Assembly: GCA_018828585.1 (NCBI GenBank)
Contig: JAHJVW010000012.1
Coordinates: 1-64,000 of the forward strand
Direction: 5' to 3'
DNA: 64,000 bases
Source of the DNA: Bacteroidota bacterium
GTDB lineage: Bacteria > Bacteroidota > Bacteroidia > Sphingobacteriales > Sphingobacteriaceae
This document shows, in pieces, positions 56,415 through 64,000 of the stretch. Made by a program: the position numbers and the translations under genes. Position 1 is the first letter of the stretch; each line of letters starts with the position of its first letter. The notes beneath the pieces are model-generated. The model was given only the letters and a program-made list of their open reading frames with translations. It was not told the DNA's origin and did no database searches.

Positions 56415-57647
56415 ATGAAATTTAATAAATACCACATAGCGCCTCAATTAAAGAAAAGTTTAGAGGAGTTAGGTTATAAAAAACCTACTGATATACAATT
56501 TAAGTCGATTCCACAAATTTTATCTGGACAAGATATTTTAGCAATTGCGCAAACAGGAACTGGGAAAACTGCAGCTTTCGCAATTCCTTTAATTAGTATG
56601 TTACAGGAAAATAAGCGTTTTCAGCCTGAGCAAAATGTGAAAGCTGTGGTGATGGTTCCTACTCGAGAATTGGCTTTACAGATTGAGGAGGTATTTAATG
56701 AATTAGGGAAATACACTGATGTGGAAACTATTTCTTTAATAGGTGGTGTAGATATTGAGCCACAGGTAGAAAAATTGAAGGCAGGTGTTGATGTGCTGAT
56801 TGCCACGCCAGGAAGAATTCAGGATTTAGTTCATAAAGGACATTTAAATCTTAAAAAGATTGATTTTTTAGTTTTGGATGAGGCTGATCACATGCTAAAT
56901 AAAGGCTTTTATCAAGATATTCAGCATTTAATTCAGTTTTTACCACGTCGTAGGCAAACTTTGTTTTTCTCGGCCACAATCGATGAAAATATTAAAGATT
57001 TGGCTTATGCTTTAGTAAGCAAGCCGGTTAGAATCCAGATTTCACCTAAAGATCCGGTTTCTAAAAATGTAGATCATGCGGTGGCTTATGTGGCAATGGA
57101 TGATAAACGTTTCTTTTTGGAAAGAGTAATTAAAGAACATCCAGATCAAAAAATATTAGTTTTTGTGCGTACAAAAGTGCGGGCTGAGCGAGTTTTTAAA
57201 GCTATGGAAAGAGTTGATATAGAAACAGCTACTTTACATGGGGATAAAGAGCAAGAAGCTCGTTTTTCTGTCTTGGATGATTTTAAAGAAGGCAGAGTTA
57301 AGGTTTTAATCGCAACAGATATTAGTGCCCGAGGTTTGGATGTAAAAGGTGTAGAATATGTAGTCAATTATGATTTGCCCGATGTTGCTGAAAACTATGT
57401 TCACCGTGTGGGGCGTACTGGACGTGGAAATAATAGGGGAAAAGCTATTTCTTTTTGCAGTGAAGAAGAAAAACCAATTTTAGAGGAAATTGAAAGTTAT
57501 TTAACTCAACCTATTAAAACGATGAAGATTCATCATAATGAATATGATGAAACTCTGGCGATATCTGAAGATAACCCGAACGATTGGCGTTCGTTGATTA
57601 AAGAAGCTGAAGAAGCGCCAAAAATAAAGAAGAAAAAGAGAAAATAA
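56415..57647 (+). CDS. DEAD-box ATP-dependent RNA helicase
   Basis: 410 residues. Q motif (GYKKPTDIQ), Walker A AQTGTGKT, PTRELA, TPGR, DEAD (VLDEADHM), SAT, and the C-terminal ARGLDVKG and HRVGRTGR are all present. RhlE/CsdA-like core with a short basic tail (KIKKKKRK). It unwinds RNA in ribosome assembly or mRNA turnover. Which paralogue it is cannot be decided here. Confidence 0.94.
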   Translation: MKFNKYHIAPQLKKSLEELGYKKPTDIQFKSIPQILSGQDILAIAQTGTGKTAAFAIPLISMLQENKRFQPEQNVKAVVMVPTRELALQIEEVFNELGKYTDVETISLIGGVDIEPQVEKLKAGVDVLIATPGRIQDLVHKGHLNLKKIDFLVLDEADHMLNKGFYQDIQHLIQFLPRRRQTLFFSATIDENIKDLAYALVSKPVRIQISPKDPVSKNVDHAVAYVAMDDKRFFLERVIKEHPDQKILVFVRTKVRAERVFKAMERVDIETATLHGDKEQEARFSVLDDFKEGRVKVLIATDISARGLDVKGVEYVVNYDLPDVAENYVHRVGRTGRGNNRGKAISFCSEEEKPILEEIESYLTQPIKTMKIHHNEYDETLAISEDNPNDWRSLIKEAEEAPKIKKKKRK

Positions 57648-57719
57648 TTTTTTAGTTAATGATAATCAGATTGTTATTAAACAATCTAAATTCTTCTTTA
57701 AGAAAATGTTAAAAAATGA

Positions 57720-57727
57720 TATCTTTG
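57720..57727 (+). promoter_or_regulatory. -7 promoter element TATCTTTG of the SRP RNA gene
   Basis: Perfect TAnnTTTG; the predicted start lies about four to five bases further, exactly where the RNA's closing stem begins at 57732. Confidence 0.7.
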
Positions 57728-57731
57728 TTGC

Positions 57732-57827
57732 GGGTTAGTCTTCTACGACCAGCTCCTTCTGAACTCCCCCAGGGTGGGAACGCAGCAAGGGTAAGAGGTT
57801 GAGCGGTGCGATAGAAGTTGCTAACCC
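57732..57827 (+). ncRNA. ffs: Small signal recognition particle RNA (4.5S type)
   Basis: About 96 nt. GGGTTAG at the 5' end pairs with CTAACCC at the 3' end. The conserved tip is CCCAGGGTGGGAACGCAGCAAGGGTAAG, with GGAACGCAGCAAGG matching the SRP domain IV loop. T-rich sequence follows and ends transcription. Binds Ffh for membrane-protein targeting. Confidence 0.94.
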
Positions 57828-57912
57828 ATTTTTTTCTTTTGATTTGTAAGCTTTACAACCTATGTAAATAATCTCTTTACAAATTATTAACCTTCATTTC
57901 TGATTAATCTGA

Positions 57913-57920
57913 TATATTTG
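57913..57920 (+). promoter_or_regulatory. -7 promoter element TATATTTG of the transaldolase gene
   Basis: Perfect TAnnTTTG. The leader to the ATG at 57991 is about 66 bases and holds a hairpin GAATCTTC...GAAGATTTG (57933-57957), unusually long for this window. Confidence 0.55.
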
Positions 57921-57990
57921 AACAAGTAAATGTGAATCTTCTTTTTTCAAGAAGATTTGAATTTTAATCAACAAATAAACAAATCGAATT

Positions 57991-58650
57991 ATGAAATTTT
58001 TTATTGATACTGCAAATCTTGATCAAATTAAAGAAGCCCAAGATTTAGGAATTTTGGATGGTGTAACTACCAATCCAAGTTTAATGGCTAAAGAAGGAAT
58101 CAGCGGAGATGCTAAGGTGATGCAACATTACAAAGATATTTGTGCCATTGTAGATAATAACGTAAGCGCAGAAGTAATCTCTACCGATTTTGATGGAATG
58201 ATTAAGGAAGGTAAGAAATTGGCTGCCTTAGATGATAAAATTGTGGTGAAGATACCAATGATTAAGGATGGTGTTAAAGCATTAAAATATTTTAGTGATG
58301 CTGGTATTAGAACCAATTGTACATTGATTTTTTCTGCTGGTCAAGCTTTATTGGCAGCAAAAGCAGGAGCGAATTATGTTTCTCCTTTCTTAGGTCGTTT
58401 AGATGATATAGGTGCTGATAGCTTTGGTTTGGTTGAAGACATCCGTTTGATTTTTGATAATTATGGATACGAAACAGAAATCTTAGCGGCTTCAATACGT
58501 AATTCTGTTCATATTGTAGAGTGTGCTAAAATTGGTGCTGATGTAATGACAGGTCCTTTAAGTTCGATTTTAGGGCTATTAAAGCACCCTTTAACAGATA
58601 GTGGATTAGCTCAGTTTTTAGCAGATCATGCTAAAGCAGCTGGTAAATAA
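57991..58650 (+). CDS. Transaldolase / fructose-6-phosphate aldolase (small TalC type)
   Basis: 219 residues, the short decameric class. MKFFIDTANLDQIKEA, DGVTTNPSLMAKE, the Schiff-base lysine in VVKIPM, TNCTLIFSAGQALLAAKAGA and SPFLGRLDDIG are diagnostic. It transfers a dihydroxyacetone unit in the non-oxidative pentose phosphate pathway, or acts as an F6P aldolase; sequence reading does not separate these. The leader hairpin may affect expression. Confidence 0.93.
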   Translation: MKFFIDTANLDQIKEAQDLGILDGVTTNPSLMAKEGISGDAKVMQHYKDICAIVDNNVSAEVISTDFDGMIKEGKKLAALDDKIVVKIPMIKDGVKALKYFSDAGIRTNCTLIFSAGQALLAAKAGANYVSPFLGRLDDIGADSFGLVEDIRLIFDNYGYETEILAASIRNSVHIVECAKIGADVMTGPLSSILGLLKHPLTDSGLAQFLADHAKAAGK

Positions 58651-58675
58651 GATATTCTCCAAATTTGAGTTTCAA

Positions 58676-58703
58676 AAGCTTCCTTTTTTAAGGGGGCTTT
58701 TTT
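58676..58703. terminator. Terminator of the transaldolase gene
   Basis: AAGCTTCCTT / AAGGGGGCTT stem with G-U pairs and a T-run. It also overlaps the end of the convergent ZIP gene (stop at 58702). Confidence 0.75.
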
Positions 58704-59418
58704 ATGCTTCTAAAAAGAAACCTATCAATGCAATTGCGATTCCCACTAAAACGGCAAAAGTCTTTTTCATACTAAATTTATGATCAACACTAGATTCGAA
58801 TAAGATAGTAGTAGATATATGGAGGAAAATTCCAATTACCACTCCCATGATGTATGGATAGTATGAACCCAAACTTTGAATATTTCCGTTACTTAATGCG
58901 AAACTAAAAATATACCCCAGCGGAGACATTGCTGCAAAGGCAACGAGTAATAAAATAATATTCGTTTTTTTAATTTGATTCCCAATCAAAACACTCCCTA
59001 AAGCAAAAGCAGCGGGGATATGGTGTAATGCAATTCCGTAAACTAGTTGCTGATTATTTTTAGCAGTCAATGGCATCCCTTCTAAAAAAGCATGTAAACA
59101 TAAACTGAGCATAATTCCCCAAGGAAAACTTTGCTGATGGCTATGTAAATGAATATGTCCATGTTCAATTCCTTGAGAAAACTGTTCTAAAAGAATCTGG
59201 AGAATAAACCCTCCCAAAATAAAAAGACCAATTAAATGAGTTTGGTCTCTCTGATAAACGTCGGGTAATAAATGTAAAATAGTGATAGCGAAAAGATAGG
59301 CGCCACTAAAAGATAAAATTAGTTTTAACCTTTGATTGCTGTCTTTTTTTACGAAGAAAACAGCTAATCCTCCTAAAAGGGCACATCCACTTAATAAAAG
59401 AATGATAAATAAACTCAT
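58702..59418 (-). CDS. ZIP family metal transporter
   Basis: 238 residues with about eight hydrophobic segments. A histidine-rich loop GIEHGHIHLHSHQQS (about 90-105) separates the halves. LCLHAFLEGMPL and ALHHIPAAFALG in the central helices carry the metal-site residues of ZIP transporters. It probably imports zinc or another divalent cation. Terminal gene of a three-gene minus-strand run (methyltransferase, PAP2, ZIP). Confidence 0.9.
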   Translation of the reverse strand: MSLFIILLLSGCALLGGLAVFFVKKDSNQRLKLILSFSGAYLFAITILHLLPDVYQRDQTHLIGLFILGGFILQILLEQFSQGIEHGHIHLHSHQQSFPWGIMLSLCLHAFLEGMPLTAKNNQQLVYGIALHHIPAAFALGSVLIGNQIKKTNIILLLVAFAAMSPLGYIFSFALSNGNIQSLGSYYPYIMGVVIGIFLHISTTILFESSVDHKFSMKKTFAVLVGIAIALIGFFLEA

Positions 59419-59421
59419 TGT

Positions 59422-59988
59422 TTAGGCTTGGAAATGAGAATATTTAAGATAAATTTTGGCGCCAAAATAGGCAATTGCTGATCCTACCAAAGCTCCAAAA
59501 AAGATGTCGACGGGAAAGTGTACGCCTACGTAAACCTGAGCAAATGAAATAGAGCCAGCCCATAAAACACCAATTGGCAAAATAGCTTTCCATTTTTTAT
59601 AAAATATGGTAATTAAAAATACCGCTACTGCAAAGTGATCTGAAGCATGAGAAGATGGAAAACTTTTGCCAGAACCACAAGGAACTCTGGATATCACTTG
59701 ACTTTGAAAAGCTACTTCATTACAAGGTCTTGTCCTGTTAAAGGTTTTTTTAATAACACTCGAGTTTACAAAATCTGTAAGACCTACGGTTGCTGCAAAT
59801 ACCAAAACTAAATACAAACCTTTTAATTTATAAACTTTTATACAGTAAGTGATGATGATAATATAAAGGGGGATCCAAACCGTTTTATTCCTTAGTATGG
59901 GCATTAAAAAATCAAAAAACGGATTTGTTAGACCAGTATTTATGGCATAAAAGATTTCATGGTCAAGTTTGATAAGTTGTTCTATCAT
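59422..59988 (-). CDS. PAP2-family membrane phosphatase
   Basis: 188 residues with about five membrane helices. The phosphatase signature is complete: KKTFNRTRP (KX6RP), FPSSHASDH (PSGH-type) and QVYVGVHFPVDIFFG (SRX5HX3D-type, with weak first part). Candidate substrates are undecaprenyl pyrophosphate, lipid A phosphates or phosphatidate. It overlaps the methyltransferase gene by four bases and ends three bases before the ZIP gene. Confidence 0.9.
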   Translation of the reverse strand: MIEQLIKLDHEIFYAINTGLTNPFFDFLMPILRNKTVWIPLYIIIITYCIKVYKLKGLYLVLVFAATVGLTDFVNSSVIKKTFNRTRPCNEVAFQSQVISRVPCGSGKSFPSSHASDHFAVAVFLITIFYKKWKAILPIGVLWAGSISFAQVYVGVHFPVDIFFGALVGSAIAYFGAKIYLKYSHFQA

Positions 59989-60719
59989 TTCGATTTTTTA
60001 CAAATAATAATTAATCTATCTGATTGATTGGGGTCAAATGGATTTAAGCGGTAATCGCCAAAAGTTTTAATGATGGTTAAACCTGATAAACTGCAAAGTT
60101 TTTCAAAATCATTTAGTTTGAAATCTTTTACTTCTTCATTAAAAGTGTAGTTTTTATTTTTATGATCAAAATCAATTGTTTTTATAATTTTTCCATCTCT
60201 TACAGTTCTACTAATATGAAAAGTGATGTTATCTATTTCTTTTTTTTCTCGAGTAACCAAATGGTTAATAATCTTTTGGCTATTCATATAGTCTAATACA
60301 AGTGTACCGTCTTTTTTTAAAGCTTTTCTAAATGTTTTTAAAGCATTTATATGCTCTTTTTCTTTCTCGAAATATCCAAAGCTAGTAAATAGATTAAAAG
60401 AGAAATCAAAGTAATTGATGTAGAATAAGTTTCGCATATCATGAACTAAAAAATGGAGCTTCTTATTCTCAAATTGCTGGGCAAACTTGATACTAGCAAA
60501 AGATAGGTCTATCCCAGTAACGTCATATTCTTTTCTATTCAGATAAATTGCATGTCTACCTCTTCCACAGGCAATATCTAACATTTTTGAATCTATTCCT
60601 GGCTTTAAATAGCCGCAAAGATTATCAATGAATAGTTCGGCCTCTTCATCATCTCTTCTTTTGTAAAGAATGTGATAATAAGGCGAATTGAACCAATTCT
60701 GAAACCATTTTTTTGGCAT
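59985..60719 (-). CDS. Class I SAM-dependent methyltransferase
   Basis: About 244 residues from MPKKWFQNWFNSPYYHILYK; the earlier ATG adds 12 residues of poor quality. MLDIACGRGRHAIYLNRK is SAM motif I, VTGIDLSFASIKFAQ motif II, and a final SGLTIIKTFGDYRLN. The N-terminal WF.SPYYHILYK.RD is typical of a Bacteroidota methyltransferase group. Acceptor unknown; the neighbouring PAP2 gene hints at lipid or quinone chemistry, without proof. Confidence 0.86.
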   Translation of the reverse strand: MPKKWFQNWFNSPYYHILYKRRDDEEAELFIDNLCGYLKPGIDSKMLDIACGRGRHAIYLNRKEYDVTGIDLSFASIKFAQQFENKKLHFLVHDMRNLFYINYFDFSFNLFTSFGYFEKEKEHINALKTFRKALKKDGTLVLDYMNSQKIINHLVTREKKEIDNITFHISRTVRDGKIIKTIDFDHKNKNYTFNEEVKDFKLNDFEKLCSLSGLTIIKTFGDYRLNPFDPNQSDRLIIICKKSK

Positions 60720-60803
60720 ATTAAATATTTTGTCGCAAATATAGTCAATTACCAAAATGTCGTCATGTTTAAAATATCATGTGCGATACTATTTTAATAT
60801 TTT

Positions 60804-60811
60804 TAATTTTG
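60804..60811 (+). promoter_or_regulatory. -7 promoter element TAATTTTG of the mutase gene
   Basis: Matches TAnnTTTG, 22 bases before the GTG start at 60834. Confidence 0.5.
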
Positions 60812-60833
60812 GGAATTATAAAATTAAAATAAC

Positions 60834-62219
60834 GTGACTTTAATTAAATCAATCTCTGGTATAAGAGGAACAATAGGTGGGAAAGCGGGAGATGCTTTAA
60901 CGCCAACTGATATTGTAAAATTTACTACAGCATTTGGTCTGTGGGTTATTGAGCAAACTGGTAAAAGAAAAATTATAGTGGGTAGAGATGCCAGAATTTC
61001 TGGTGAAATGGTAAGGAATTTAGTGGTAGGAACTTTGCAAGGTTTAGGCATTGATGTAATTGATTTAGGCTTATCCACCACACCAACTGTTGAAATTGCA
61101 GTTCCTGATGAAAATGCTGGTGGTGGAATTATCATCACAGCAAGCCATAATCCAAAACAATGGAATGCTTTGAAATTGCTGAATCATGATGGAGAATTTA
61201 TCAATGATGCTGACGGAAAAAAAGTTCTAGAAATTGCCGAAAGTACCGAAACTGATTTTGCAAATGTTGATGATTTAGGAAAAGTAACCATTGATGATAG
61301 TTATCTTCAAAAACACATCAATAAAATTTTAGCATTACCATTAGTTAATGTTGATGCCATCAGAAAAGCGAATTTTAAAATTGTTATAGACTGTGTTAAT
61401 TCTTCAGGGGGTATTTTTATTCCCGCTTTATTAAAGGCTTTAGGTGTAGTAACGGTTCATGAATTATATTGTATTCCTGATGGCCAATTTCCACACAACC
61501 CTGAGCCATTGCCAGAAAATATTACAGAAATTTGTAAAGAAGTTGTTCGGAAAAATGCTGATTTAGGAATCGTAGTTGATCCAGACGTTGACCGTTTGTG
61601 TTTTGTTAGTGAGGATGGAAATCCTTTTGGGGAAGAATATACATTAGTGGCTGTTGCCGATTATATCCTTAAGAATCAAAAGGGCAATACAGTTTCTAAT
61701 CTTTCATCAACCAGAGCATTGCGTGACGTTACAGAAGAAGCAGGAGGAGAATATCATGCTTCAGCAGTAGGGGAAGTGAATGTAGTGAATTTAATGAAAT
61801 CATCTAATGCAGTAATTGGAGGAGAAGGAAATGGCGGCGTAATTTATCCTGAGTTACATTATGGAAGAGATGCTTTGGTAGGTATTGCGCTGTTCTTAAC
61901 GCATTTGGCTAAGTTTGGTAAGCCTGTTTCTCATTTAAGAGCATCTTATCCATCTTATTTCATTTCTAAAAATAAGATAACATTGACACCAGAAATGGAT
62001 ATTGATGGTCTATTATTGAAAGTAGAAATGAAATATAAAGATCAGCTACATTCAACAATTGATGGGTTAAAAATTGAGTTTGATAAACAATGGGTTCACC
62101 TAAGGAGGTCTAATACGGAACCTATTATTAGGATTTATTCTGAAGCAGGATCTGAAACAGCTGCCGAAGGCCTTGCAAATAAAATTATTGTAGACATAAA
62201 AGAAATTTTATCAATTTGA
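60834..62219 (+). CDS. glmM: Phosphoglucosamine/phosphomannomutase family protein (GlmM-like)
   Basis: 461 residues with a GTG start; no upstream ATG exists in frame. SISGIRGTIGGKAGD at the start, the phosphoserine loop TASHNPKQWNALK (Ser104), the metal-binding DPDVDRLCFV, GGEGNGGVIYPELHYGRDAL (sugar loop) and RRSNTEPIIRIYSEA (phosphate-binding). It interconverts glucosamine 6- and 1-phosphate (cell-wall precursor) or mannose phosphates. The SISGIRG...N-terminus is the usual Bacteroidota GlmM form. Confidence 0.9.
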   Translation: MTLIKSISGIRGTIGGKAGDALTPTDIVKFTTAFGLWVIEQTGKRKIIVGRDARISGEMVRNLVVGTLQGLGIDVIDLGLSTTPTVEIAVPDENAGGGIIITASHNPKQWNALKLLNHDGEFINDADGKKVLEIAESTETDFANVDDLGKVTIDDSYLQKHINKILALPLVNVDAIRKANFKIVIDCVNSSGGIFIPALLKALGVVTVHELYCIPDGQFPHNPEPLPENITEICKEVVRKNADLGIVVDPDVDRLCFVSEDGNPFGEEYTLVAVADYILKNQKGNTVSNLSSTRALRDVTEEAGGEYHASAVGEVNVVNLMKSSNAVIGGEGNGGVIYPELHYGRDALVGIALFLTHLAKFGKPVSHLRASYPSYFISKNKITLTPEMDIDGLLLKVEMKYKDQLHSTIDGLKIEFDKQWVHLRRSNTEPIIRIYSEAGSETAAEGLANKIIVDIKEILSI

Positions 62220-62239
62220 AAATGAATTTATTTGAATAT

Positions 62240-62304
62240 TTGAGAATACTCTTTGAAATTTTAATTTCCAAATTTCCAAATCTTCAAATTATCAAATCAC
62301 TAAC
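62240..62304. repeat. AAATTTCC/AAATCTTC simple tract
   Basis: TTTCCAAATTTCCAAATCTTCAAATTATCAAATCAC: octamer-like repeats of AAATTTCC variants in the gap before the cysteine desulfurase. Same nature as the other ACT/AAA tracts. Confidence 0.6.
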
Positions 62305-63447
62305 ATGAAAATATATTTAGATAACGCGGCAACAACACCATTAGACAAAGAAGTGATGCAAAGCATGATCAACGTGATGGAGAATCATTATGGTAATCCA
62401 TCTTCTATACATGCACATGGTCGGGAGGTAAGAACTTTAGTAGAGAAAGCCAGAAAGACAGTTGCAACGTTATTAAATACGGCGCCGGCAAATATATTTT
62501 TCACATCTGGAGGAACGGAGGCTGATAATACAGCAATTAAATGCGCCATTGAAGATTTTGGGATTACACATGCTATAACTTCCAAAATAGAACATCACGC
62601 TGTAGGACATACTTTAGAATTGTTAGAAAAGCGAGGAAAAATAGAACTGAGCTACGTTGATATTGATGAAAAAGGAAATATAAGCTTTGACCATTTAGAG
62701 GAGTTGTTGAAGTCTAATGGGAAAACCTTGGTTTCATTAATGCATGGAAATAATGAGTTAGGAACGCTTACTAATATTGAAAAAGTAGGCGAATTATGCG
62801 AACAATATCATGCCATTTTCCACTCAGATACGGTGCAAACAATGGGTCATTATCAGCATGATTTGAGTAAATTAAAAGTTCATTTTATTGTTGGGGCAGC
62901 ACATAAGTTGCATGGGCCAAAAGGAGTAGGCTTTTTATACGTGAATCCGTCTATTAAAATAAAACCCATGATAAATGGAGGTCCACAGGAAAGGAATATG
63001 CGTGGAGGAACTGAAAATGTTTATGGAATTGTGGGTTTTGCAAAAGCTTTGGAAATGGCTTATGCAAACATGGAAAATCATAAAAAATATATTCAAGATT
63101 TAAAAGACTATATGAAGATAGCTCTTAAATCTGCCATCCCAGAGATTAGCTATAATGGAGAAACTGATTCAGATAGAAGTTTATACACCGTATTAAATGT
63201 TTGTTTTCCTAAGATGGAAATGGCAGACATGCTGTTATTCAATTTAGATATTGTAGGTATTTCTGCCTCAGGCGGCAGCGCTTGTTCTTCTGGATCTAAT
63301 ATTGGCTCGCATGTATTAACGGCAATTGGTGCCGACCCAGAAAGACCATCTGTTAGGTTCTCTTTCTCTAAACTGAACAACAAGGAAGAGATTGATTTTG
63401 TAGTCCAAAAAGTAAAGGAAATCTTTGTGGCTGAGTCTTCTGTTTAA
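62305..63447 (+). CDS. Cysteine desulfurase (IscS/NifS class)
   Basis: 380 residues, PLP enzyme. YLDNAATTP at the start, the PLP lysine in GAAHKLHGPKGVG, HSDTVQTMGH, and the persulfide cysteine in SASGGSACSSGSNIGSH. It mobilises sulfur from cysteine for Fe-S clusters and thiolation. Stand-alone here, as IscU and SufE-type partners are not adjacent; an A-type carrier is encoded at 30863. Closed by a hairpin terminator. Confidence 0.93.
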   Translation: MKIYLDNAATTPLDKEVMQSMINVMENHYGNPSSIHAHGREVRTLVEKARKTVATLLNTAPANIFFTSGGTEADNTAIKCAIEDFGITHAITSKIEHHAVGHTLELLEKRGKIELSYVDIDEKGNISFDHLEELLKSNGKTLVSLMHGNNELGTLTNIEKVGELCEQYHAIFHSDTVQTMGHYQHDLSKLKVHFIVGAAHKLHGPKGVGFLYVNPSIKIKPMINGGPQERNMRGGTENVYGIVGFAKALEMAYANMENHKKYIQDLKDYMKIALKSAIPEISYNGETDSDRSLYTVLNVCFPKMEMADMLLFNLDIVGISASGGSACSSGSNIGSHVLTAIGADPERPSVRFSFSKLNNKEEIDFVVQKVKEIFVAESSV

Positions 63448-63468
63448 GTAGATAGAATGTCATTTTAG

Positions 63469-63507
63469 AAACCTGTCTTGATAATCCTATTCATGGCAGG
63501 TTTTTTG
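63469..63507 (+). terminator. Terminator of the cysteine desulfurase gene
   Basis: AAACCTG / CAGGTTT stem with a loop of about 20 bases and T6. Confidence 0.7.
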
Positions 63508-63544
63508 TTTCTTTTTAATTGAAGAACTATTTATTTATTATTAA

Positions 63545-63552
63545 AAAGGAGG
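63545..63552 (+). promoter_or_regulatory. Strong Shine-Dalgarno AAAGGAGG
   Basis: AAAGGAGG four bases before the ATG at 63557, complementary to the 16S 3' CCTCCTTTC. Most genes in this window lack such a site. Confidence 0.7.
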
Positions 63553-63556
63553 AAAG

Positions 63557-63763
63557 ATGTCAAAAAGTCCAGTAGAAAAAATGAATGAACTCAAAGAAAA
63601 AGAGTTAAAATTAAAAGAAGAGCAAATCGCTAAAGGCGAAAAGGTCGAAAATTCTGACAATAGTTTAATCAACGAAAAAAAAGGTTCCTATACTTCAAAC
63701 CCTGGAGATAAAGCCAGAACAAATAAAGGCGCTATTGGAATCGATCGGGATGCTAATTTTTAA
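63557..63763 (+). CDS. Small charged protein of unknown function
   Basis: 68 residues, over 40% charged. A helical KEKELKLKEEQ segment is followed by a disordered tail SYTSNPGDKARTNKGAIG. Not recognised. The strong Shine-Dalgarno and own terminator (63783) point to a real, well-translated gene, perhaps a stress or nucleic-acid-binding protein (inference only). Confidence 0.7.
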   Translation: MSKSPVEKMNELKEKELKLKEEQIAKGEKVENSDNSLINEKKGSYTSNPGDKARTNKGAIGIDRDANF

Positions 63764-63782
63764 GAGTTACATGAATAAATTA

Positions 63783-63810
63783 AAAGCGAAATTTTTATTT
63801 CGCTTTTTTT
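63783..63810 (+). terminator. Terminator of the small-protein gene
   Basis: AAAGCGAAAT / ATTTCGCTTT stem with T-run. Confidence 0.85.
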
Positions 63811-63865
63811 ATGCGTTAAAAACCAAATAGTTATATTTAATGTTCTCAATGGAAACCAAAATTAA

Positions 63866-64000
63866 ATGAAAAGAAGAAATTTTTTATCAAATACAGGTTT
63901 AACTTTAGGAGCCTTAGCACTGAGTAGATATACTTCTTTTGCTTCGGTTTTAGAATATTCTGCTGCTTACAATATTAAAATGCTTACTGAAAATGTAGGT
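63866..64000 (+). CDS. Secreted protein with twin-arginine-like signal, truncated by the window end
   Basis: The first 45 residues are MKRRNFLSNTGLTLGALALS then RYTSFAS and a mature start ...AYNIKMLTENVG. RRNFL followed by a hydrophobic stretch is a Tat-type or twin-arginine-like export signal. The length and function are unknown because the gene runs past the window. Proteins with this beginning in the group are often secreted hydrolases, but nothing here proves that. Confidence 0.65.
   Translation, partial: MKRRNFLSNTGLTLGALALSRYTSFASVLEYSAAYNIKMLTENVG

Overview
The window looks like a chromosomal segment of a Bacteroidota bacterium of the family Sphingobacteriaceae (Pedobacter-like). Evidence for this: about 35% GC; a 16S rRNA with Bacteroidota signatures; promoters of the TTTG / TAnnTTTG type; very few Shine-Dalgarno sites; a large secreted lamin-tail-domain protein with a type IX-like C-terminal module; a TonB receptor; and a carotenoid cluster. 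The genus is inference. Bases 1-50 are high-GC DNA encoding a TrpE-like peptide on the opposite strand to the gene they interrupt. They look like a chimeric junction, not native sequence.

Layout. 1-8.1 kb: truncated threonine-dehydrogenase-like SDR gene, a 1.66-kDa-residue-scale (about 1660 aa) repeat protein, asd and an AI-2E-type permease. 8.3-13.1 kb: GNAT acetyltransferase, heme-type TonB receptor, D,D-carboxypeptidase and a remnant of a histidine kinase. 13.2-19.7 kb: a tightly packed pigment cluster (CrtI/CrtD-like desaturase, acyltransferase, glycosyltransferase, CruF-like hydratase, ispH, CrtW-like ketolase, hemH). 19.8-20.7 kb: the first RES-Xre toxin-antitoxin pair. 20.7-27.2 kb: surface-sugar genes (waaA, ugd, uxs, galE, rfbB) ending in a decayed CpsB-type phosphatase gene. 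27.2-33.4 kb: ABC permease, CE2-type esterase, Crp-family regulator with a DUF4260 gene behind a perfect palindrome, IscA, and the large subunit of a methylmalonyl-CoA-type mutase. 33.6-36.9 kb: dnaA followed by an unusual fusion of a cyclodeaminase domain to an ImmA/IrrE metallopeptidase. 37.1-41.7 kb: Nudix hydrolase, a lemA/TPM operon, an FAD oxidoreductase and a CoA-binding protein.

42.0-47.7 kb is a complete rRNA operon (tandem promoters, 16S, tRNA-Ile, tRNA-Ala, 23S, 5S, terminator). It is followed by an acyl-ACP desaturase and two identical tRNA-Lys genes. 49.4-56.2 kb holds a transglutaminase and then a divergent damage-tolerance locus: a 2'-5' RNA ligase-like gene facing dinB-dnaE2, with two ACTAA-N5-TTAGT palindromes between them. 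A second RES-Xre pair follows directly. 56.4-64 kb: DEAD-box helicase, SRP RNA, transaldolase/F6P aldolase, ZIP transporter, PAP2 phosphatase, methyltransferase, phosphoglucomutase/phosphomannomutase-family enzyme, cysteine desulfurase, a small charged protein with a strong Shine-Dalgarno, and the start of a twin-arginine-like secreted protein.

The most interesting points are the cyclodeaminase-ImmA/IrrE fusion, the operator pair at the dinB/dnaE2/ligase locus, two paralogous RES-Xre modules sharing a GAAA-centred palindrome, and the apparent acylated-carotenoid-glycoside cluster. Intergenic DNA carries several families of dispersed repeats and ACT-rich simple tracts. No CRISPR array, transposase or phage gene was seen.
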